A program made the translations under genes and the position numbers. DNA of 64,000 nucleotides from Bog-473 sp963745665. GTDB taxonomy: Bacteria; Actinomycetota; Acidimicrobiia; Acidimicrobiales; RAAP-2. The stretch is taken from positions 124,001 to 188,000 of the forward strand of contig CAVUYE010000001.1 of NCBI GenBank assembly GCA_963745665.1, read 5' to 3'. The notes under the pieces are model-generated. The model saw only the letters and a list, made by a program, of their open reading frames with translations, was not told the origin of the DNA and made no database searches. Below, one piece after another: positions 7,889 through 15,419 of the stretch (positions within the stretch are counted from its first letter, which is position 1; every line of letters begins with the position of its first letter).

Positions 7889-8925
7889 TGGGCCACCCCG
7901 ACCAGCGCCTGGGCCTCGATGGCTTCGGCGGCCCGGCGGTACTCGTCGTCGAGCCAGTCGACGCTCAGGTGCAGATAGACCCGGGTCGAGGTGATCGAGC
8001 GGTGTCCGGCCTGGGCCTGGATGGCTTCAATGGCCATGCCCGCCTCGCGCAAGCGCGTGAAGCAGGTATGGCGCAGTTCGTGGCAGGTGCCGTGGGACAG
8101 TTCGGCCCGCCCCCGTGCGGAGCAGATGATCTGGGCGAGACCGGGCATCGAGAGTGGGTGGCCGCGCCGTGCTCCTTTGAGCGTCACAAAGAGTGCGTCG
8201 CTCGACGTCTGCGGTCGCTCGTGGTCCATGTAGCGCGACACCGTCGCGAAGAAGGTGGGCGAGAGCGGCACCAGGCGCTCGTGGCCGCCCTTGCCTTCCC
8301 TGATCAACACCCTCCATTCGCCGAGTCGCAGGTCCGAGAGACGCAATCCGAGCACCTCGCAGCGCCGCAGGCCGCCCAGCACCATGGCCTGGGTCATGGC
8401 ACGGTCGCGCTCGGTTCGCAGCGCCCCCATGAGCGCGTCGATCTCGTCGGGATCGAGGATCCGGGGCAGCCGGCGCACCCCGCGCACGAGGGGGAGACCC
8501 CGACCGCCCCGTGAGCGGCTCTGACGGGTGGCGATGCCTCGAGGCACCGGGTTGACCGTGACGTCGAAGTCGTCGCGGGTGATCAGATAGCCATAGAAGC
8601 TCGAGACGGCAGCCAGTCTGCGCTTGATCGTCGCTGCCGAAAGTCCCGCGGAACCATCGGCAATGCGCACCACGTTCTCGGCTCCAGGCTTGGGTCTGCG
8701 CTGCGCGGTCACGAAGGCCATCACGTCTTTGGGCCGCACCTCGAGCGGATCCTTCTTGACCACGCTGAAGAAGACGCTCAGGTCGTGGGCATAGGCCCGC
8801 ACCGTGTTCGGACGGGCTCGGCCCACCACGAACTCGAGGAACTCGTCGATCAGCCAGTGGCCGATCCGATAGACGTGTTCACCGTCGGGACGGACGTGAC
8901 ACTCGAATGACGGACTCCACTTCAC
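7885..8925 (-). CDS. Tyrosine recombinase 1 of element copy 1
   Basis: This is a 346-residue protein from a GTG start with a strong CAGGAGGTG upstream; the equivalent start is used in copy 2. The core-binding domain contains ARPNTVRAYAHDLSVFF. The catalytic set is Arg in GGLRRCEVLGLRL, HELRHTCFTRL, QAGHRSITSTRVYLHLSVDW (second His and the nucleophile Tyr). It belongs to the XerC/D-like integrase superfamily. It is the first gene of the pair, next to the right inverted end. An upstream in-frame ATG at 8955 is less likely because copy 2 lacks it. Confidence 0.93.
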   Translation of the reverse strand: MKWSPSFECHVRPDGEHVYRIGHWLIDEFLEFVVGRARPNTVRAYAHDLSVFFSVVKKDPLEVRPKDVMAFVTAQRRPKPGAENVVRIADGSAGLSAATIKRRLAAVSSFYGYLITRDDFDVTVNPVPRGIATRQSRSRGGRGLPLVRGVRRLPRILDPDEIDALMGALRTERDRAMTQAMVLGGLRRCEVLGLRLSDLRLGEWRVLIREGKGGHERLVPLSPTFFATVSRYMDHERPQTSSDALFVTLKGARRGHPLSMPGLAQIICSARGRAELSHGTCHELRHTCFTRLREAGMAIEAIQAQAGHRSITSTRVYLHLSVDWLDDEYRRAAEAIEAQALVGVAQ

Positions 8926-9003
8926 CGCACACCTCCTGATCGGGTTCGCACCCAAGGAGGTTCCCCCGGATGCCTATCCCAGGAGGTGGATTACATGTAT
9001 AAC

Positions 9004-9020
9004 CGGCGGACTGGGATACC
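9004..9020 (+). repeat. Right half of the array repeat split by element 1
   Basis: CGGCGGACTGGGATACC continues the repeat from 6551-6558. Compare CCGGCGATCAGGGATACC at 34411. Confidence 0.55.
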
Positions 9021-9054
9021 AAGACCCCGTTCGATATTCCGCCCTCCCGGCCGG

Positions 9055-9459
9055 TCAGTCGGTGGAGAGCTGTGCCCCGAACTCCTTGGGATCGAAGTAG
9101 TCCCGCCAGCCAATGATCATTCCGTCGTGAACCTCAAAGACGCCGGCAATCCTCAAGCCCGCCGTCTTTGCGTCCAATCGCACGTAATCGACTCTCTCGG
9201 TCATCACAACTGCGCCATCGGACAGTAGGTGGCGAATGTCGGCCTCCACCTCGCCGCCCAAGGCCATCATCCGGGCCATGTCTGCCACTATGGCGTCTCG
9301 TCCATGGACTGGTTCAAGCGGGCCCTTGCAATACTCGGCATCCTCGCTGAAGAACCGGCCGAGCGGGGCGGCGTCGCCCGTCGGCCATGCCACCATGAAC
9401 GCCGCCATAAAGTCACGCACGACTAACTCGGCGCTGGGTGGACCGCCCATGCCACTCAT
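9055..9459 (-). CDS. SnoaL / limonene-epoxide-hydrolase-like protein (NTF2 fold)
   Basis: This is a 134-residue protein from the ATG at 9459, with GGAG 7 nt upstream. The cone-shaped NTF2-like fold is indicated by FMAAFMVAWPTGDAAPLGRF, FSEDAEYCKGPLEPVHGRDA, a central MTERVDYVRLD and the end FEVHDGMIIGWRDYFDPKEF. The last stretch, with Trp-Arg-Asp-Tyr-Phe-Asp, is typical of the LEH/SnoaL group. The likely role is epoxide hydrolysis or cyclase-like chemistry on a small molecule. A second member of the fold is at 31722. Confidence 0.85.
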   Translation of the reverse strand: MSGMGGPPSAELVVRDFMAAFMVAWPTGDAAPLGRFFSEDAEYCKGPLEPVHGRDAIVADMARMMALGGEVEADIRHLLSDGAVVMTERVDYVRLDAKTAGLRIAGVFEVHDGMIIGWRDYFDPKEFGAQLSTD

Positions 9460-9564
9460 CGTTGCTCCGCTGTCTCTTTGGCATCGAATCAGCATCCAGA
9501 CCGACCGGGATTGCTTGGATATCTGTCTGCCAGGAGTGGATCACCGACTGCCCGACTCGTGCCG

Positions 9565-9588
9565 GACTGTCCCACCGACCCGGCAGCG
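9565..9588 (+). repeat. Left half of an array repeat split by the IS110 element
   Basis: GACTGTCCCACCGACCCGGC then AGCG. The left arm and core are conserved; the right arm reappears at 10927-10940. Confidence 0.7.
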
Positions 9589-9591
9589 AGG

Positions 9592-9860
9592 ATTGACGTA
9601 GCCCGCTGACGGTCCACCACTGCAGAGGCAGAACTGGTCAGCGTGTGGGTGTGTGCCCGAGCCAGGTCTGACCCAATGCAAGTCCGGCTGACGTCCCTCG
9701 GGACTGTCCTCAAGACGATCCGTCGGCCCGGCTCGGACACTCACCCGACGCCAACCGGTCGGACGGAGTGACCTCATAGGAGCCTGCCTTCACAGGCCCT
9801 TCGCTGTCCTGTCCATCGTTCCGGCCGTGCGGTGCCACCCACCCCAAGCGAAAGGAACAG
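9592..9860 (+). ncRNA. Candidate bridge-RNA region of the IS110 element
   Basis: This is the only long non-coding stretch in the element, lying 5' of the transposase. In the IS110 subgroup this position encodes the bridge RNA whose loops pair with target and donor DNA. I did not resolve the loops; the call rests on position and family. Confidence 0.4.
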
Positions 9861-10919
9861 ATGACAATGACCACTATCGCGCGCACGATCACCGGAGGGG
9901 TCGACACGCATCTCGACGTCCATGTGGCGGCCGCGCTCGACGAACGAGGAGCGCTGCTAGGGACCGAGAGCTTTGCCACCACGCCCAGGGGGTACGAGGC
10001 ACTTTTGGCCTGGTTGCAAAGCTTCGGGACCCTTGAGCTCATCGGGGTCGAAGGGACCGGCAGCTACGGGGCCGGGCTGACGCGCCACCTGCACCGCCGC
10101 GGGGTGGCAGTGGTCGAAGTGGATCGGCCCAACCGCCAAAAGCGCCGGCGCCAAGGCAAGTCCGACACCCTTGACGCCGTCTCCGCCGCTCGGGCCGCCC
10201 AAGGTGGAGATGCCAACGGATCGGCCAAGACCAGGACCGGAAACGTCGAGGCCATGCGGGTTTTACGCGTCGCTCGCAGCTCGGCCCGGCGCAGCCGGAC
10301 CCAGGCCATCAACCAGATGCGCAGCCTGATCTCGACCGCTCCCGACGAACTGCGCGCCGAACTGCGTGACCTCTCCATCTACAAAGTCCTCGAACTGGCC
10401 AGCGCGTATCGGCACACCGGAAGGACCGACGTCACGGGTGTCACCAAGCTCACCCTGCGCATGCTGGCCCGCCGGGCCCTCGCCCTCGAAGGGGAGGTCA
10501 AAGAGATCGACCGCATCTTGAAGACCCTTGTGGCCGAGACCGCTCCCGAGCTCAGGGCCATCGACGGGGTGGGCACCGACGTGGCGTCGGCCCTCTTGGT
10601 GGCCGCCGGGGACAACCCCGAGCGCCTGAAGAACGAGGCTACCTTCGCCAAGCTTTGCGGCGTCTCCCCGCTCGACGCCTCGAGCGGCAAGCAGGAGCGT
10701 CATCGTCTCAACCGCGGTGGCGATCGCCAAGCCAACTCCGCCCTGTGGCACATCGTGTTTACCCGCATGGTCAACGACCCGAGGACCAAGCACTACATCG
10801 AGCGTCGGATGAAGGATGGTCGAACCAAAAAGGAGGCGATCCGCTGCCTCAAGCGCTACGTCGCTCGCGAGGTGTTCGCTGCGCTCCCGAGGTCAGAACT
10901 CGCCCTTGACAACCCATAG
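9861..10919 (+). CDS. IS110-family transposase (DEDD recombinase)
   Basis: This is a 352-residue protein. The N-terminal RuvC-like domain shows GGVDTHLD (Asp15), IGVEGTGSYG (Glu64) and KSDTLDA (Asp102/105), forming the DEDD site. The C-terminal Transposase_20 domain has RAIDGVGTDVASALLVAAG (helix-hairpin-helix) and SPLDASSGKQERHRLNRGG, which carries the family's catalytic Ser. Length and domain order are complete. The protein works with the bridge RNA from its own 5' non-coding region. Its placement in a palindromic array repeat parallels known IS110/IS1111-group preference for repeats and attC sites. Confidence 0.95.
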   Translation: MTMTTIARTITGGVDTHLDVHVAAALDERGALLGTESFATTPRGYEALLAWLQSFGTLELIGVEGTGSYGAGLTRHLHRRGVAVVEVDRPNRQKRRRQGKSDTLDAVSAARAAQGGDANGSAKTRTGNVEAMRVLRVARSSARRSRTQAINQMRSLISTAPDELRAELRDLSIYKVLELASAYRHTGRTDVTGVTKLTLRMLARRALALEGEVKEIDRILKTLVAETAPELRAIDGVGTDVASALLVAAGDNPERLKNEATFAKLCGVSPLDASSGKQERHRLNRGGDRQANSALWHIVFTRMVNDPRTKHYIERRMKDGRTKKEAIRCLKRYVAREVFAALPRSELALDNP

Positions 10920-10926
10920 GAGCATC

Positions 10927-10940
10927 GTTCAGGGGCAGCC
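10927..10940 (+). repeat. Right half of the array repeat split by the IS110 element
   Basis: GTTCAGGGGCAGCC matches GTTCAGGGGCATCC of the intact copy at 35705. Confidence 0.6.
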
Positions 10941-11034
10941 CTATCAGCGCCAGGTTGGGTCTACTTCGACCATGGGTAGATATGTCTGATGGCGGTAAAT
11001 CTCAATGGGGCGACCAACGACTGGAGGCTAGGCA

Positions 11035-11556
11035 ATGGCTGCAAACAGCAAGCAGATGACGAGCTTCAGCTATCCGATCTACATTCAGGCCACGCCCGAG
11101 CGGGTCTGGCAGGGCCTCACCGACCCTGCCCTCATGAAGCGCTATTGGCGGCACCAAAGAGCTGGTGAGAAGACCTTTCAATCGGACTGGAAGAAGGGCT
11201 CCACCTACGACATGGCCCATGAGGAGGTCGGACTTGTCGTGAGCGATCCCGAACAGGTGATCCTCGAGTCCGATCCCTACCGCCGGCTGGCTTACACCTG
11301 GCACACGATTACGCCCGAATGGGCCGCCGAGGTCGGGATGGAAGAAGCCACCGCTGACGCGTGGCGGGCTGAACCCCGCTCCAAGGTGGCCTTCGACATT
11401 GAGGACGCCGGAAACGGGGTCGTAAAGCTCACGGTTGTCCACGACGGGTTCGAGCCCGGTAGCGATGTTCTCCAAGCCATCTCTGAGGGCTGGCCTGCCG
11501 TTCTTTCCAGTCTCAAAACCCTCCTTGAGACTGATTCGACGCTGCGGACCTCGTAG
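11035..11556 (+). CDS. SRPBCC / AHSA1-family protein
   Basis: This is a 173-residue protein with the helix-grip START-like fold. FSYPIYIQATPERVWQGLTD and LMKRYWRH form the N-terminal strand and helix, and YTWHTITPEWAAE is central. The C-terminal half runs KVAFDIEDAGNGVVKLTVVH, then SEGWPAVLSSLKTLLET, the long C-terminal helix typical of AHSA1 proteins. It probably binds a small hydrophobic ligand. It is followed at 98 nt by the deazaflavin-type reductase, in the same direction. Confidence 0.9.
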   Translation: MAANSKQMTSFSYPIYIQATPERVWQGLTDPALMKRYWRHQRAGEKTFQSDWKKGSTYDMAHEEVGLVVSDPEQVILESDPYRRLAYTWHTITPEWAAEVGMEEATADAWRAEPRSKVAFDIEDAGNGVVKLTVVHDGFEPGSDVLQAISEGWPAVLSSLKTLLETDSTLRTS

Positions 11557-11560
11557 GGGT

Positions 11561-11595
11561 GCGCAGCCAGAGCGAGGAGCAGTTGGGGTAGAGAC
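11561..11595 (+). repeat. Array repeat, weak match
   Basis: GCGAGGAGCAGTTGGGGTAG resembles the right part of the consensus. It lies between two rightward genes that may be cotranscribed. Confidence 0.3.
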
Positions 11596-11653
11596 GGTCG
11601 GCATGGCTAATCGCCCTCAAAGCCAAAGTGACACAGCGATCGAGAGGAGCCCA

Positions 11654-12079
11654 ATGGCTGAGTCATCCGATGAGTACAACGCCAAAGTGATCGGTGAATT
11701 CCGGGCCAACGGCGGACAGGTCGGCGGCATGTGGGAGGAAACGCCACTTCTGTTGCTCCACCATACCGGCGCGACGTCCGGTGTGAGCCGCGTCAACCCA
11801 GTCGCGTACCTGCCCCAGGATGGGCGCTACTTCATCTGGGCCGCGAACGGAGGAGCGCCGAAACATCCAGCCTGGTATCACAACCTCAAGGAGCACCCGG
11901 TCACGAAGATCGAGGTCAGTGACGAGACGATTGACGTCGTAGCCGAGGAGGCCACTGGCGACGAGCGTGACCGCCTCTTCGCGAGAGCAGCTGAGCGCTA
12001 TCCGCAGCTCGCAGACATAGCGCGGAAGACTGAGCGCATTATCCCCCTGATGGTCCTCATTCCCAGACCGAGCTCCTAG
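11654..12079 (+). CDS. Nitroreductase / F420-dependent deazaflavin oxidoreductase family protein
   Basis: This is a 141-residue protein from the ATG at 11654, preceded by GAGAGGAG. The split-barrel FMN/F420-binding fold of the Ddn-like family is shown by NAKVIGEFRANGGQVGG, LLLLHHTGATSGVSRVNPVA (the TxGxKSGxxR-like cofactor loop), WAANGGAPKHPAWYHNLKEH and the C-terminal FARAAERYPQLADIARKTER. In actinobacteria such proteins use F420H2 to reduce quinones, nitroimidazoles and other substrates. Upstream in-frame ATGs exist but overlap the SRPBCC gene. Confidence 0.92.
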   Translation: MAESSDEYNAKVIGEFRANGGQVGGMWEETPLLLLHHTGATSGVSRVNPVAYLPQDGRYFIWAANGGAPKHPAWYHNLKEHPVTKIEVSDETIDVVAEEATGDERDRLFARAAERYPQLADIARKTERIIPLMVLIPRPSS

Positions 12080-12131
12080 GTTTCGGGCAGCGGCCAACAG
12101 TCGGTGTTTCGATGTATCTGTCCGGGCCGAG

Positions 12132-12194
12132 GGTGCCGGAGTGCCTCTACCTACCGTCGAAGTGGGCACCTTGGCCCCGGGCCGGTATTGGCAC
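12132..12194 (+). repeat. Array repeat, degenerate compound copy
   Basis: GTGCCGGAGTGCC, CTACCGTCGAAGTGGGCACC and GGGCCGGTATTGGCAC are spread over 63 bp between two convergent genes. The arms GTGCC and GGCAC can pair. Confidence 0.4.
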
Positions 12195-12233
12195 TTCTCG
12201 CTCAGTCGCCGCCCGTCTGTGAGCGGTAGTTGG

Positions 12234-12806
12234 TTACGTCTCTCGGACGGCTTCGTAGGTCATTACGGCTACGCCATCAACAAGGGAACGAGATTCGAGG
12301 AGGCGCATGGGTTTCGTCCGGCTTGTCTCCCCGAAGAGGTGCTGGCCTGCTCCGAGCACGACCGGATAGATCTTCAGCCGCAGCTCGTCCGCGAGGTCGT
12401 GCTCAATCAACATATGGACGAGCTGAAAACTGCCTAAGACGAGGACGTCCCCGGCTTGGTCCCGCCTTAGTCTTGCGACCTGGTTCAGCACGTCACCCGC
12501 TAGTACTACCGAGTTGCTCCAGGCAGGATCCTGCAGAGTCGAGGAAACGACATACTTGGGCAGGCCATTCAACCTGTCGGCCAACTCGCCGCTCCGGGAT
12601 GGGAACTTTGAGGCGAACCATTCTTAGCTCCTCCGACCAAACAAGAGCGCTTCGGCGCTCATAGCGTCATCGAGCGCGAGCTTGTTGACTTCATCGCGGT
12701 CTTTGAGCATCCCAACCCAGCCGCCAACCCTGAAACCCTCGTCACCGGCTGGATCCTCGATGACCCCGTCGAGCGACACATTCTCGCTGATGACGATCCT
12801 TCCCAC
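12234..12806 (-). pseudogene. DHFR / RibD-family reductase with an in-frame stop
   Basis: A GTG start at 12806 with CAGGAG upstream opens VGRIVISENVSLDGVIEDPA, the canonical N-terminus of this family. Codon 61 is TAA (complement of 12624-12626) after LFGRRS, where relatives have Tyr. The same frame then continues EWFASKFPSRSGELADRLNG to the end, with VLGSFQLVHMLIEHDLADEL and YPVVLGAGQHLFG intact. Only one substitution separates it from a full 190-residue reductase, so the loss is recent or the stop is read through. The neighbour at 12978 is a second, intact family member. Confidence 0.88.
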
Positions 12807-12932
12807 TTGGTTCTCCTGCGGTTGCCTTGGACGCCGCCTTTGGTGCGACCCTAATCCGGCACCGATAAGTCCTGTTCCGCCCTCTATCACCGGATACACG
12901 GCGGTCAGTCGCGATCAGGTGCCGCTCGGTCG

Positions 12933-12954
12933 CACCCCAGTTCGTACTGGGGCC
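12933..12954 (+). repeat. Array repeat, short-loop form
   Basis: CCCCAGT-TCGT-ACTGGGG is a perfect 7-bp stem with a 4-nt loop that lacks the ACCGTCCCGGC core. Confidence 0.65.
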
Positions 12955-12977
12955 CCGGTGCACTGCCGACTGGCAGC

Positions 12978-13529
12978 TCAGGTCTGGTTGCGGTAACGGA
13001 GGTAAACGACGCCGTTGCGAAAGCGGCGCTCGTCCAACAGCTCGAGATCGGCATGGACGCCGGCGGGCAGGGCACGCTTGCCACCACCAACTAACACCGG
13101 CCCGAGCAAGAGATGGCACTCGTCGACCAGCCCCTCGGCGATCGCCTGGCCGGCGAGCTCCGCTCCGCCGATGGCGATGTCGGACCGCGAGCTCTCCTTC
13201 AGTCGCTTAATCGCCGCGGCGTCGAAATCGCGCTCGATTCGGGTTCTCTCGCTGGACACTGTCCGAAGCGTCCGGGAGTAGACAACCTTTTCGGCCGCAC
13301 GCCAGATCTCCGCGTAGTCCTGGTACACCGGTGGCCGATCGTCGTCGGTCTCCCAATAGGCCATCGTCTCGTACATGCGCCGTCCATACAGATAAGTGCC
13401 GACTGGCCGCTCCAGATCGTTGACGAACGCGTGCACCTCCTCGTCCGGAGCCACCCAGTCGAATTTGCCCTGCACGTCTTCGACATAACCGTCTAGCGAC
13501 GCGATCGCCACATACGTCAGGAGGGCCAT
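12978..13529 (-). CDS. DHFR / RibD C-terminal family protein
   Basis: This is a 183-residue protein from the ATG at 13529 (LLTYVAIASLDGYVEDVQG). Family features are TYLYGRRMYETMAYWE (the xxGRxxYE loop), KVVYSRTLR, SDIAIGGAELAGQAIAEGLV (NADPH GG loop) and LLLGPVLVGGGKRALPA. It is an intact reductase of unknown substrate. Two paralogous genes in tandem, this and the broken one at 12234, with a repeat between them, suggest repeated acquisition rather than local duplication because the sequences are clearly different. Confidence 0.9.
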   Translation of the reverse strand: MALLTYVAIASLDGYVEDVQGKFDWVAPDEEVHAFVNDLERPVGTYLYGRRMYETMAYWETDDDRPPVYQDYAEIWRAAEKVVYSRTLRTVSSERTRIERDFDAAAIKRLKESSRSDIAIGGAELAGQAIAEGLVDECHLLLGPVLVGGGKRALPAGVHADLELLDERRFRNGVVYLRYRNQT

Positions 13530-13651
13530 GGGACTTCCTGGGTGCCCGCGAGACGGTGCATCGGAGCACAATCTACGCAGCCGGCGGTCCCGACCGAGTC
13601 GCTACCGCTGCGTGCCGGAGCTGCCCCCGAAAGTGCCGCAGGATGGCACCC

Positions 13652-13666
13652 GGTCCCGGCGTTTGG
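13652..13666 (+). repeat. Left part of an array repeat split by IS256 copy 1
   Basis: GGTCCCGGCGTTTGG, of which GCGTTTGG (13659-13666) is the 8-bp target duplication repeated at 15083-15090. Confidence 0.6.
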
Positions 13667-15082
13667 GTCAAGTCCACGCACGTGGTGTAAGACGCCCCAC
13701 CGCACCAATCTCGTGATTGATCAGCTGGCAGCTTCGAGTTCTGCGTTCACCTCCTTGTCGATCGGCTCGCCGGGGAGGACGCGGAGTCGGGCCTTGGCGA
13801 GGGACTCGGTGCTCATGTAGCGACGGGCGATGGCCCACTCGTCGTGTTGCTCGGCGAGCACGGCGCCGGCGAGGCGGATGAGGGCGGGACGGTTGGGGAA
13901 GATGCCGACCACGTCGGTGCGCCGACGCAGCTCCTTGTTGAGACGCTCCTGGTTGTTATTGGACCAGATCTGGCGCCAGTGTTCGACGGGGAAGCTGGCG
14001 AAGGCCAACAGGTCGGCCTGGGCGTCGATGAGGAACTCGGCGGCGGCGGGGAACTGGTCCTCGAGCTGGTCGATGACCCGGGCGAACTGGGCGGTGACCT
14101 GGGTGGCGTCGGACTGGGCGAAGACCGTGCGCACCAGGGTCCCCACCATGGACTGGGCCGCCTTGGGGACCCGGGTCAACAAGTTGCGCATGGCGTGGGT
14201 CCGACACCTCTGCCAGGTGGCTCCGGGGAGCACCGCCGCGATGGCGTTCTTGAGGCCTTGGTGCGAGTCGGAGATGACGAGGGCCACGCCCGAGAGCCCT
14301 CGGGCCACCAGGCCGCGCAAGAACGCCGTCCACCCCGCCCCGTCCTCGGTGGTGAACACGTCGACGCCGAGGATCTCGCGATGACCCTCCGCGTTGACGC
14401 CGGTGGCGATGACGGTCGCCACGCTGACGACGCGGCCACCCTCCCTCACCTTGTGGAACAGGGCGTCGAGCCAGACGTAGGTGTAGGGACCGGCATCGAG
14501 GGGCCGGTTCCTGAACTCGGCCACCCGGGCGTCGAGGTTCTTGGCCAGCTCTGAGACCTGGGACTTGGACATCCCGTCGATCCCCATGGCGCGCACCAGG
14601 TCGTCGACCCTCCTGGTGGACACCCCCTCGACGTAGGCCTGGCAGACCACGCTGACCAGGGCCTGCTCGGCCCGCCGACGCGGCTCGAGCAGGGACGGCA
14701 AGTAGCTCCCCTTGCGCAACTTCGGGATGTCCAGGTCGATCGTCCCGGCTCTGGTGTCCCAGCGCCTCGAACGGTGCCCGTCGCGGCTGTTGACCCTGCT
14801 CTCGGTGCGCTCGCCGTAGCCCGCCCCGCAGAGCAGGTCGACGTCGGCGTCCATGAGCAGCTCGGCTGCCATCTTCACCATCTCTCCAAGCAGGTCGGAT
14901 CCCGCAGGACTCTCCAGGTACTTGCGCACGAGCTCGCCCGCGCCCATCGTGTTGGTGACTTCCACCGCATCTTCTCCTTCGCGTTCTTTCGACGGAACTT
15001 GAAGATTGATGCGGTGGTCGTCGCGGTCCGGGGGACCCTCAGGCCGGGCTACCCCTCGTACACCACTCTGGCGGACTCAACT
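13667..15082 (-). mobile_element. IS256-family insertion sequence, copy 1
   Basis: It is about 1416 bp. The ends are imperfect inverted repeats: left AAGTCCACGCACGTGGTGTA, right (reverse complement) GAGTCCGCCAGAGTGGTGTA. An 8-bp target duplication, GCGTTTGG, flanks it. A nearly identical copy in the same orientation is at 28221-29636. The target lies in the right arm of an array repeat (CCCGGCGTTTGGGGC when rejoined). Confidence 0.88.
13721..14965 (-). CDS. IS256-family (mutator-type) transposase, copy 1
   Basis: This is a 414-residue full-length Transposase_mut protein. The DDE triad fits Asp167 (VWLDALF), Asp233 (VISDSHQGLKNAI) and Glu340 (SNNNQERLNKELRRRT). The C/D(2)H signature WQRCRTHAMRNLL lies between. 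The N-terminal HTH region is SRVNSRDGHRSRRWD. Copy 2 differs at two residues that I can see (Asp62 to Asn, Leu216 to Phe). It is likely active or recently active. Confidence 0.97.
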   Translation of the reverse strand: MEVTNTMGAGELVRKYLESPAGSDLLGEMVKMAAELLMDADVDLLCGAGYGERTESRVNSRDGHRSRRWDTRAGTIDLDIPKLRKGSYLPSLLEPRRRAEQALVSVVCQAYVEGVSTRRVDDLVRAMGIDGMSKSQVSELAKNLDARVAEFRNRPLDAGPYTYVWLDALFHKVREGGRVVSVATVIATGVNAEGHREILGVDVFTTEDGAGWTAFLRGLVARGLSGVALVISDSHQGLKNAIAAVLPGATWQRCRTHAMRNLLTRVPKAAQSMVGTLVRTVFAQSDATQVTAQFARVIDQLEDQFPAAAEFLIDAQADLLAFASFPVEHWRQIWSNNNQERLNKELRRRTDVVGIFPNRPALIRLAGAVLAEQHDEWAIARRYMSTESLAKARLRVLPGEPIDKEVNAELEAAS

Positions 15083-15096
15083 GCGTTTGGGGCTAG
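15083..15096 (+). repeat. Right part of the array repeat split by IS256 copy 1
   Basis: GCGTTTGGGGCTAG. The first eight bases are the target duplication; GGGGC is the right arm. Confidence 0.55.
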
Positions 15097-15135
15097 TGCG
15101 ATCCGGGGACTGTCCTCGGACGAGCGAGTATTGCG

Positions 15136-15297
15136 TCAAGCGGTTTGTCGCGCCGCCAGTTCGGGTGGCGGGTCATAGGACTCCTGACCACTGTCCCTGA
15201 CGAGTTTTGTGGGCACGCCGTCCACCGAGACCCAGCGATCTTCATGGATTCCATACGGATCCTCGTGCCAGCCCCAGACAAGCGCCTCATCGTCCAT
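15136..15297 (-). CDS. Small conserved-looking hypothetical protein (53 aa)
   Basis: The minus strand encodes a 53-residue protein from the ATG at 15297. It starts MDDEALVWGWHEDPYGIHED and continues with RWVSVDGVPTKLVRDSGQES and YDPPPELAAR. The composition (Trp, Asp, Glu, Pro-rich end) and the WxxDPYGxHExRW pattern look like a genuine small actinobacterial protein of unknown function. It lies just after IS256 copy 1 and before an array repeat, so it forms a complete unit. The function is unknown. Confidence 0.6.
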   Translation of the reverse strand: MDDEALVWGWHEDPYGIHEDRWVSVDGVPTKLVRDSGQESYDPPPELAARQTA

Positions 15298-15382
15298 GAC
15301 TTGAGTTTACCTTAAGTTCACGTTGGTGTCACATTTATGTTACCTAGTTCACTTTGTCAGGGCTGCCCCCAGGGTGCTGCCC

Positions 15383-15415
15383 AACTGCCCCACCGTCCCG
15401 GCAGAACTGGGGCAC
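15383..15415 (+). repeat. Array repeat, best full-length example
   Basis: AACTGCCCCACCGTCCCGGC then AGAACTGGGGCAC. The outer stem is TGCCCC/GGGGCA. An inner mini-hairpin, CCG-TCC-CGG, sits in the loop. Confidence 0.85.
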
Positions 15416-15419
15416 CCGG

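Larger units (their letters stand above)
6559..9003 (-). mobile_element. Two-recombinase mobile element, copy 1 (2445 bp)
   Basis: It is bounded by perfect 16-bp inverted ends, GTTATACATGTAATCC at 6559-6574 and its reverse complement at 8988-9003. It contains only two tyrosine-recombinase genes, transcribed leftward and overlapping by 4 bp. CGGC lies directly outside both ends. The outside sequence is the two halves of an array repeat, so the element sits within it. A second, diverged copy is at 20481-22932. The layout recalls Tn554-like and RIT (recombinase-in-trio) elements, but with two recombinases and no third gene. Confidence 0.85.
9589..10926 (+). mobile_element. IS110-family insertion sequence inside an array repeat
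   Basis: The bounds are set by where the repeat breaks off (after AGCG at 9588) and resumes (GTTCAGGGGCAGCC at 10927). About 270 nt of non-coding DNA lie upstream of the transposase and only about 10 nt downstream, the layout of the IS110 subgroup. No long terminal inverted repeats were seen, as expected for the family. The exact ends are uncertain by several bases. Confidence 0.7.

Noticed and set aside
13844..14554. Open frames antisense to the IS256 transposase, repeated at 28399-29109
   Set aside because: They recur only because the IS is duplicated; no protein signature is present.
15383..15415. Rho-independent terminators
   Set aside because: The palindromes have no T-run, occur between divergent promoters, keep a fixed loop sequence and all share one orientation.
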